From contig BMAT01003988.1 of the NCBI GenBank assembly GCA_019649035.1, forward strand, positions 21,520 through 43,093: 21,574 nucleotides of DNA, written 5' to 3'. Below the pieces are notes generated by a model. It did no database searches and was not told where the DNA came from. It saw only the letters and a list, made by a program, of their open reading frames with translations. This document shows, piece after piece, positions 19,401-21,574 of this stretch. How positions within the stretch are numbered: the first letter of the stretch is position 1; each line of letters starts with the position of its first letter. The position numbers were made by a program, and so were the translations under genes. Origin of the DNA: Elysia marginata (lineage: Eukaryota; Mollusca; Gastropoda; Plakobranchidae).

Positions 19401-21250
19401 AACAGAACTTAAATGTAAGTTTTTTTTCTTAGAGCCAGTAGTAAACTAAAATAAAAAAAAGCAAATGTGGAACTACGAATATTTTAACTGAAACAATGCA
19501 CCAAAGTTTCCTTGTTTTTCCTCTACTAGGGATAAAAAGAAGCCAAAATTCAAGTTCTTACATTAAATCTGAGGACATTTTATGTTTGAATATGATTTGG
19601 GTCTACAAATCTTGTTGTCTGAGTTGAATTTATATACTCACCTTAGGATCAAAGCGCTCATCTTTGTAGGCTTCTGAGATATTCAGCGTCTGAGAAAGGT
19701 AAAAGTAATAGTTAAGATAACAGATTAAAAAAATAATGAAAACACGAATGAAAATGAGGGAAAAGATTTAGCTGCTTTCCCTGAAAGACTTTAAAAAAAA
19801 TCATTGAGTATAGTCTCTACTGTGACTACTACAATGAAAAATATATCAAGACTAAATGTACAGGACATTATATTATTGAAATGACCTCCCTTGTTGTTAA
19901 AAATGAGTGCACTTTTTAAAAAAAACTTACTTTGTGAACAACATGATCGTCAGTACCATCATTGTATGGCCATCTATCTCCAATATGACCACTGTTTTTC
20001 TTGCAACCATTACAAATGAGTTTAAAAAATGAGTTCATGTAATTTCTTAAGGTTTAAAAGCAAAAAAAAAATGCGTTCCTCAAAATATCAAGGCCTTATA
20101 GTATGAAATTTGTGACACCCGACTTATTTCCACTGGTAGCAAAATTCCTATCACATATTAACACACTCATTATGATTGTCATTATACCTCCATCTACCAC
20201 CCTCACTACTGTCACCGTTATGACAGAAATTTTGACGAGACTTTTTAAATGGTCATTAAAGGGGACGTTGCATAGCGAGGCCTATTCATCTTGACAGTAA
20301 TACAGCTCCAGCTTTCTCTTCTGCTGTAATAAGACAACCAATCTACCCTGCGCTAAACTTTATTGATAATCTTTAATCAAAGAACTACGCGAAGGCCCTA
20401 CAATTATTATGACCGAATTTATGACATATATATACGCGTGGCTGTTATGTCTGGTGAAGAGAATCCACGAGCACCACGGTATTGTTGTTCTTTACTATAA
20501 GATTGAGCAATACACTTGATATGTTTAATGCTGAATGTCTTGGTTGTAATTTGCTTGTACTCTGTCTTAACAACAACCCTAAATATTGTTGTACAGCAGC
20601 TTAATCATCAAAGACATTATCATCATTATTGCAGTCACATTATATGCTTCTACAAAAAAGTCATATATGTTCCGAATAAATCAGAAATCGCCAGTATCTT
20701 CTGACTGCTATTGTCTACAGATACCCCTTCCTCCCGGAAATTTTCAGTCTCTTTAGTTTACAGTAAAAAGCCATCAATTACTTTACTAATACACTTTTGA
20801 TGCTAATGTTTGTATAAACAAAACAAAAATGGTAAATTCAGCTACTCAGCAAAATCATGAAGGCGAATTCCCAGACCACATATCAAAGTACCATTGTTTG
20901 TCTTGCGTTCAAGGTGAACGAGACAGGTGTCGCAGTTTTCACCTTGAAAGGTGTTGCTGTTTTGAACAAAACATTTTTCTAAGCTTTTACCTGAAAAAAA
21001 TTCCTAAAATTATCAATATTTTGTTGGGAGATATTAACACTATTGTCGAATTAAATCATAGAGGAAAGAAAGACACGTCAATGACGTTTAAAAAAAAAGA
21101 AAGAGTTTTGGTACTTTCGACTCATTCGCATTCACCCTGGATGCAAGACATTATGATTTCAGCATCTTGAAGACTTCAAGGCTTACCTCCCCTGTAGCTG
21201 CTACAAATCCTGTGATACCAAAATTGACTGGAAACCGGGGCTCGTGAGGT
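6747..21250 (-). CDS. PDE5-like: PDE5-like cGMP phosphodiesterase, 3' part of gene (14 exons, N-terminus missing)
   Basis: The gene encodes a class I cyclic nucleotide phosphodiesterase that should hydrolyse cGMP to GMP, probably in the cytosol. Joined exons, transcript order: 21250-21187, 19689-19642, 18239-18096, 17649-17506, 16532-16386, 16089-15982, 14516-14407, 13910-13823, 12405-12305, 11680-11603, 10832-10769, 9705-9631, 9097-9014, 7427-6747. They give 644 residues (numbered here from the first full codon, Pro1): end of GAF-B (1-95), linker (96-150), catalytic domain (about 150-441), charged tail (442-644). Catalytic features seen: YHNWRH (His201 proton donor, His205 metal), [10 protein letters not shown] (His241, Asp242 metal), Asp352 metal, Gln405 and Phe408 purine pocket. 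Spacing equals that I recall for human PDE5. All 13 introns are GT-AG and keep frame. PDE6 or PDE11 paralogy is the main alternative; [13 protein letters not shown] and [10 protein letters not shown] favour PDE5. Confidence 0.93.
7188..7235 (-). repeat. GAG/GAA triplet tract coding for acidic run
   Basis: On the coding strand this is a nearly pure run of GAA, GAG and GAT/GAC codons, preceded by CAG CAG. It encodes QQ, eight Glu, Leu and further acidic residues. Such a tract is prone to length change by slippage. Confidence 0.9.
7595..7747 (-). mobile_element. CAGTGGAACC-type MITE, inverted copy
   Basis: It starts after TA with CAGTCGAACCCCTGAAT. TTCAGGGGTTAAATTACTAT then ACC matches the minus strand of the copy at 8527-8696, as does CCTCAAATTT. 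It includes a run of 12 G at 7652-7663. Its other end abuts the next copy, so the boundary is inferred. It lies in the last intron of the PDE gene. Confidence 0.7.
7750..7920 (+). mobile_element. CAGTGGAACC-type MITE, copy 2
   Basis: It begins CAGTGGAACCTCTCAATTAA after TA and ends near GGGGACTTCCACAGTG before TA. The interior (TGTGACTTTAAATTTGGGGA, GTAATTTAACC, TTTTTACCAA) parallels the copy at 8527-8696. The last bases are disturbed relative to a perfect inverted repeat. Confidence 0.8.
8006..8028. repeat. (CT)n microsatellite
   Basis: Uninterrupted CT dinucleotide run inside the last intron. Confidence 0.95.
8527..8696 (+). mobile_element. CAGTGGAACC-type MITE, copy 3
   Basis: The left end is CAGTGGAACCTCTCAGTAAA and the right end on the minus strand is TAGTGGAACCCCTGAATAAA. 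The 170-bp length equals the copy at 7750-7920, in the same orientation. TA follows the right end; the left flank is TG, so one side of the duplication has changed. Confidence 0.85.
9014..9097 (-). CDS. PDE5-like: PDE exon m: Gln/Phe purine-pocket exon (residues 391-418)
   Basis: An 84-nt in-phase exon between acceptor TTTTTGGTAG and donor GTGAGA. It reads [20 protein letters not shown] then DICMPVYE. Gln405 is the invariant glutamine that binds the purine and Phe408 is the hydrophobic clamp residue. Confidence 0.96.
9098..9630 (-). other. intron between exons l and m (533 nt)
   Basis: GTGAGT donor and GGTAG acceptor. No repeat or RNA gene was recognised; an open frame of 90 codons inside lacks any coding sign. 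Confidence 0.85.
9631..9705 (-). CDS. PDE5-like: PDE exon l: [12 protein letters not shown] exon (residues 366-390)
   Basis: A 75-nt in-phase exon between acceptor CATTATAG and donor GTGAGT. It reads [18 protein letters not shown] and LHLKPS, matching the xAELVAxEFFxQGDxE block that ends at the Pro-Ser/Thr before the MMDR motif. Confidence 0.95.
9706..10768 (-). other. intron between exons k and l (1063 nt)
   Basis: Contains a GA-rich repeat at 10141-10190 and a short CTG repeat at 10588-10600. The rest is AT-rich without identifiable features. Confidence 0.85.
10141..10190. repeat. GA/GATA-rich simple repeat
   Basis: Imperfect GAGA, GTGT and GATAGA units in an intron. Confidence 0.9.
10769..10832 (-). 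CDS. PDE5-like: PDE exon k: metal Asp / SKPW exon (residues 345-365)
   Basis: A 64-nt exon between acceptor TTTTTAATTCAG and donor GTATAT. It reads [20 protein letters not shown], the counterpart of LMTACDLSAITKPW. Asp352 is the fourth metal ligand and is kept. The usual Cys before it is Ser and the usual Leu after it is Val. Confidence 0.94.
10833..11602 (-). other. intron between exons j and k (770 nt)
   Basis: More than half of this intron is the 477-bp transposon at 10878-11354. The remaining 11357-11602 is AT-rich and unassigned. Confidence 0.85.
10878..11354. mobile_element. 477-bp pogo-like non-autonomous element
   Basis: After TA it begins CAGTCAACCCTGCTAGCCGA, followed by CCACCTG. 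The right end on the minus strand is CAGTTGAACATGCCTAGGAT and TA follows. The ends share the CAGTyrAAC-type start but are clearly diverged. GACCAC-type words near both ends (GCCGACCACC, GGCGACCACT, ACGACCACTT) suggest subterminal repeats. No transposase frame was seen. Confidence 0.7.
11603..11680 (-). CDS. PDE5-like: PDE exon j: HRGKFFQLV exon (residues 319-343)
   Basis: A 78-nt exon between acceptor TTTTTTTTTCAG and donor GTTAGT. It completes Arg318, reads [20 protein letters not shown] and ends two bases into Arg344. It corresponds to the KRRGEFFELI region of PDE5. Confidence 0.92.
11681..12304 (-). other. intron between exons i and j (624 nt)
   Basis: Contains the palindromic AT repeat at 11833-11860. 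A chance open frame at about 12078-12275 on the plus strand has no recognisable motif. Confidence 0.85.
11833..11860. repeat. palindromic 8-bp tandem repeat (TTAAATAT)3.5
   Basis: Three and a half units of TTAAATAT form a self-complementary 28-bp stretch. Confidence 0.9.
12305..12405 (-). CDS. PDE5-like: PDE exon i: [10 protein letters not shown] exon (residues 285-317)
   Basis: A 101-nt exon after acceptor CCAATTCTCAG. It reads [17 protein letters not shown] and [11 protein letters not shown], the ATDLALY block of PDE5/6. The donor is the weak GTCTGT. The better-looking GTAAAG 4 nt further would break the frame with the next exon, so I reject it. Confidence 0.94.
13137..13286 (-). mobile_element. 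tRNA-derived SINE
   Basis: On the minus strand an A-box-like GAGAGCAGTGGCACAATC is followed about 45 nt later by the B-box-like GGTTCAATATCC (13218-13229), the spacing of a pol III internal promoter. Downstream comes ATTTAATGGGTTGCTAGG, similar to the body of the second SINE. It is not a functional tRNA: no acceptor stem closes and the B box is altered. Confidence 0.6.
13327..13567. mobile_element. TGTC...GACA MITE, copy 3
   Basis: The left end is TGTCTTACAGCCAGTGTAAA then CGAG. The interior ATATTTTGAACAGAACATTT then TCTAAG matches 20899-21150. The right end (AACTCATTTGGACCGATTGG) is diverged from the usual ACTCATTCACACTGGTTGC. Confidence 0.7.
13823..13910 (-). CDS. PDE5-like: PDE exon h: EHHHF exon (residues 256-284)
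   Basis: An 88-nt exon between acceptor TTATGTAG and donor GTGAGT. Its first base completes Lys255. It reads [19 protein letters not shown] and DQCIMIL, the conserved PLAxLYxxSxMExHHF block of class I PDEs. Confidence 0.95.
13911..14406 (-). other. intron between exons g and h (496 nt)
   Basis: AT-rich intron, GTGAGA donor and GTAG acceptor. Nothing else was identified in it. Confidence 0.85.
14407..14516 (-). CDS. PDE5-like: PDE exon g: metal-site [10 protein letters not shown] exon (residues 219-254)
   Basis: A 110-nt exon between acceptor TCTCTTTAG and donor GTGAGA, ending two bases into Lys255. It reads [19 protein letters not shown] then HRGTNN, the PDE signature HDxxHxGxxN. His241 and Asp242 are metal ligands. 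Confidence 0.96.
14517..15981 (-). other. intron between exons f and g (1465 nt)
   Basis: Contains one tRNA-derived SINE near its 5' end (transcript sense). The remainder is A-rich and T-rich DNA with chance open frames only. Confidence 0.85.
15755..15900 (-). mobile_element. tRNA-derived SINE
   Basis: The minus strand reads CAGCTTGGCTGAGTCAGTGG, an A-box-like head, then GGGTTCAATTCC (15824-15835), close to the B-box consensus GGTTCGAATCC. The body continues to AAAATGGGTACCCGGCTAG, a word pattern also seen in animal tRNA SINEs. It lies in the same sense as the host gene and only ~80 nt past exon f. Confidence 0.7.
15982..16089 (-). CDS. PDE5-like: PDE exon f: catalytic HNWRH exon (residues 183-218)
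   Basis: A 108-nt in-phase exon between acceptor GTGCCTGTAG and donor GTAATT. I chose the acceptor before ATTTTCTGTAG, not the TAG 12 nt further in, because only this one is in phase with the previous exon and supplies IFCRW, matching VLCRW of PDE5. It contains YHNWRHAFN: His201 is the general acid and His205 a metal ligand. Confidence 0.95.
16386..16532 (-). CDS. PDE5-like: PDE exon e: start of catalytic domain (residues 134-182)
   Basis: A 147-nt exon (49 codons) after acceptor TCCATTGCAG, ending at donor GTTAGT. It carries [18 protein letters not shown] and [19 protein letters not shown], equivalent to the first catalytic helices of PDE5 (TIRMFTDLNLVQNF as I recall it). Confidence 0.93.
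16533..17505 (-). other. intron between exons d and e (973 nt)
   Basis: Holds one short MITE copy at 17260-17430. 16533-17259 is pyrimidine-rich on the plus strand in its middle part and otherwise unassigned. Confidence 0.85.
17260..17430. mobile_element. TGTC...GACA MITE, copy 4 (short form)
   Basis: The ends match well: TGTCTCACAACTATGTTTTA on the left and TGTCTCGCAACTAGTGTGAA on the minus strand at the right. At 171 bp it is shorter than the ~240-bp copies, so it is an internally deleted form. Confidence 0.8.
17506..17649 (-). CDS. PDE5-like: PDE exon d: end of GAF-B and linker helix (residues 86-133)
   Basis: A 144-nt exon (48 codons) between acceptor TATCCCCAG and donor GTAATT. It reads [17 protein letters not shown] and then [14 protein letters not shown], almost the PDE5 sequence at the same place. 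It forms the last GAF-B helix and the long helix linking GAF-B to the catalytic domain. Confidence 0.95.
17650..18095 (-). other. intron between exons c and d (446 nt)
   Basis: AT-rich with GA-rich words. No repeat family member was recognised. Confidence 0.85.
18096..18239 (-). CDS. PDE5-like: PDE exon c: GAF-B core with NKFDE motif (residues 38-85)
   Basis: A 144-nt exon (48 codons) between acceptor TTTTGACAG and donor GTGAGC. It holds [11 protein letters not shown] and a canonical NKFDE motif, N-K-x5-F-x3-D-E, at Asn69, Lys70, Phe76, Asp80 and Glu81; this motif is a hallmark of PDE GAF domains. The open frame continues past the donor into intron, which is not coding. Confidence 0.95.
18240..19641 (-). 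other. intron between exons b and c (1402 nt)
   Basis: Contains a TGTC...GACA-family MITE and a T-rich run at about 18858-18880. 18881-19641 shows no further feature. Confidence 0.85.
18487..18725. mobile_element. TGTC...GACA MITE, copy 5
   Basis: The left end is TGTTTGGCAACCAGTGCAAA then TGTCGC. The right end on the minus strand is TGTTTTACAAGCAGTCTAAA then TGTCAG, about 20 of 26 bases alike. CATTAAAG and CGTTGATATTT inside match copies 1 and 7. The 239-bp length fits the family. Confidence 0.75.
19642..19689 (-). CDS. PDE5-like: PDE exon b: GAF-B segment (residues 22-37)
   Basis: A 48-nt in-phase exon between acceptor CTTTCTCAG and donor GTGAGT. It reads [16 protein letters not shown], matching the LNIxDAYxDxRF block that follows the TGE turn in cGMP-binding GAF domains. 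It continues directly from the previous exon. Confidence 0.93.
19997..20145. mobile_element. TGTC...GACA MITE, copy 6 (short form)
   Basis: The left end TTCTTGCAACCATTACAAAT then GAGT and, on the minus strand, the right end TTTTGCTACCAGTGGAAATA then AGTC both resemble the family end. GTGACACCCGACTTATTTCC parallels ATGACATCTGACTCATTCAC of copy 4. At ~149 bp it is internally deleted; outer bases are eroded. Confidence 0.65.
20899..21150. mobile_element. TGTC...GACA MITE, copy 7
   Basis: Ends are TGTCTTGCGTTCAAGGTGAA and, on the minus strand, TGTCTTGCATCCAGGGTGAA: 17 of 20 bases agree. The interior has GGTGTCGCAGTTTTCACCTT. It lies only 36 bp from the donor of exon a. No target duplication is obvious. 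Confidence 0.8.
21187..21250 (-). CDS. PDE5-like: PDE exon a: GAF-B segment (residues 1-21)
   Basis: This 64-nt exon follows a pyrimidine-rich acceptor ending ATTACAG and ends at donor GTAAGC. It starts with one base finishing a split codon, then reads [21 protein letters not shown]. RFPxxxGIxGxVAxTGE is the GAF beta-strand/helix segment typical of PDE GAF domains. The incoming codon is split, so at least one more exon exists upstream, outside the window. Confidence 0.9.
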
Positions 21251-21574
21251 CTGTAATGAAAAGACAACAATTAAAACAATTCACAACATCAAGTTGAGTA
21301 ACATACTGCAACAGTATTGATATTAGATGTGATTGCCAGCTCATATGTTGTTGGGTCTCATTATAGAATCTCAAAAGTTTGCCAATGGATCATCGATTTA
21401 GACTAAAACAATCTAAACCATGAAAAGAGTTATATTATCCTTCGACAACTTTGATCACCAAAAGGACGAGCCTAGAGAGTGATTTCCTTTTCGTTTTCCT
21501 TCCTCCCTGCATTTTCAAACCTCCCTTTTCTTCTACAACTACTGCCACTGCTGCTGCTGCTGCTGCTACTACTA
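21251..21574 (-). other. 3' end of the next upstream PDE intron
   Basis: This is intron preceding exon a, with a pyrimidine tract before ATTACAG. It ends at the window edge in a CTG/CTA-rich repeat (21541-21574). The exons for GAF-A and the N-terminus lie beyond. Confidence 0.8.
21541..21574. repeat. (CTG)n/(CTA)n triplet repeat
   Basis: About six CTG units followed by CTA units, cut by the window end. Confidence 0.9.

Larger units (their letters stand above)
19690..21186 (-). other. intron between exons a and b (1497 nt)
   Basis: Contains two MITE copies. A plus-strand open frame at 20829-21170 mostly overlaps the second MITE and is not supported as a gene. 20146-20898 is unassigned. Confidence 0.85.

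Noticed and set aside
20829..21170. 113-codon open frame on the plus strand
   Set aside because: About two thirds lies over a MITE copy; no motif, and it is antisense within an intron.

Overview
The window looks like nuclear DNA of an invertebrate animal. It is AT-rich, has short phase-compatible exons split by introns of about 0.3-1.6 kb with GT...AG ends, and carries tRNA-derived SINEs and many small inverted-repeat DNA transposons. A marine lophotrochozoan such as a mollusc would fit, but this is inference; nothing here fixes the species.

The only gene I can support runs on the minus strand from beyond the right edge down to a stop codon at 6747-6749. I assembled fourteen consecutive coding exons (21250 down to 6747), giving 644 visible residues. 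They encode the second half of a GAF-B domain, the linker, a complete class I cyclic nucleotide phosphodiesterase catalytic domain and a long charged C-terminal tail. The closest family is PDE5 (cGMP-specific) of the PDE5/PDE6/PDE11 group. The distances between the proton-donor His, the four metal ligands, the glutamine of the purine pocket and the clamp Phe are the same as I recall for human PDE5 (4, 40, 151, 204 and 207 residues from the first His), which strongly supports the exon chain. The N-terminus, GAF-A, promoter and start codon lie outside the window.

Layout: 1-42 is the end of a pogo/Tigger-like transposon. From 43 to about 6380 I find no gene, only AT-rich DNA with two copies of a TGTC...GACA MITE, a microsatellite and a 697-bp transposon with near-perfect terminal repeats (4932-5628). 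From about 6385 to 6746 lies the probable 3' UTR. From 6747 to 21250 is the phosphodiesterase gene, and 21251-21574 is the start of the next upstream intron, ending in a CTG-rich repeat.

The introns hold further repeats: three copies of a ~170-bp CAGTGGAACC MITE (two of them back to back and inverted) in the last intron, a 477-bp CAGTCAACCC element, two tRNA-derived SINEs, and five more copies of the TGTC...GACA MITE. I see no prokaryotic operon, CRISPR array or novel multi-gene system. The most notable points are the dense MITE family, the long acidic C-terminal extension lacking a CaaX box, and a strong splice donor just after the stop codon.
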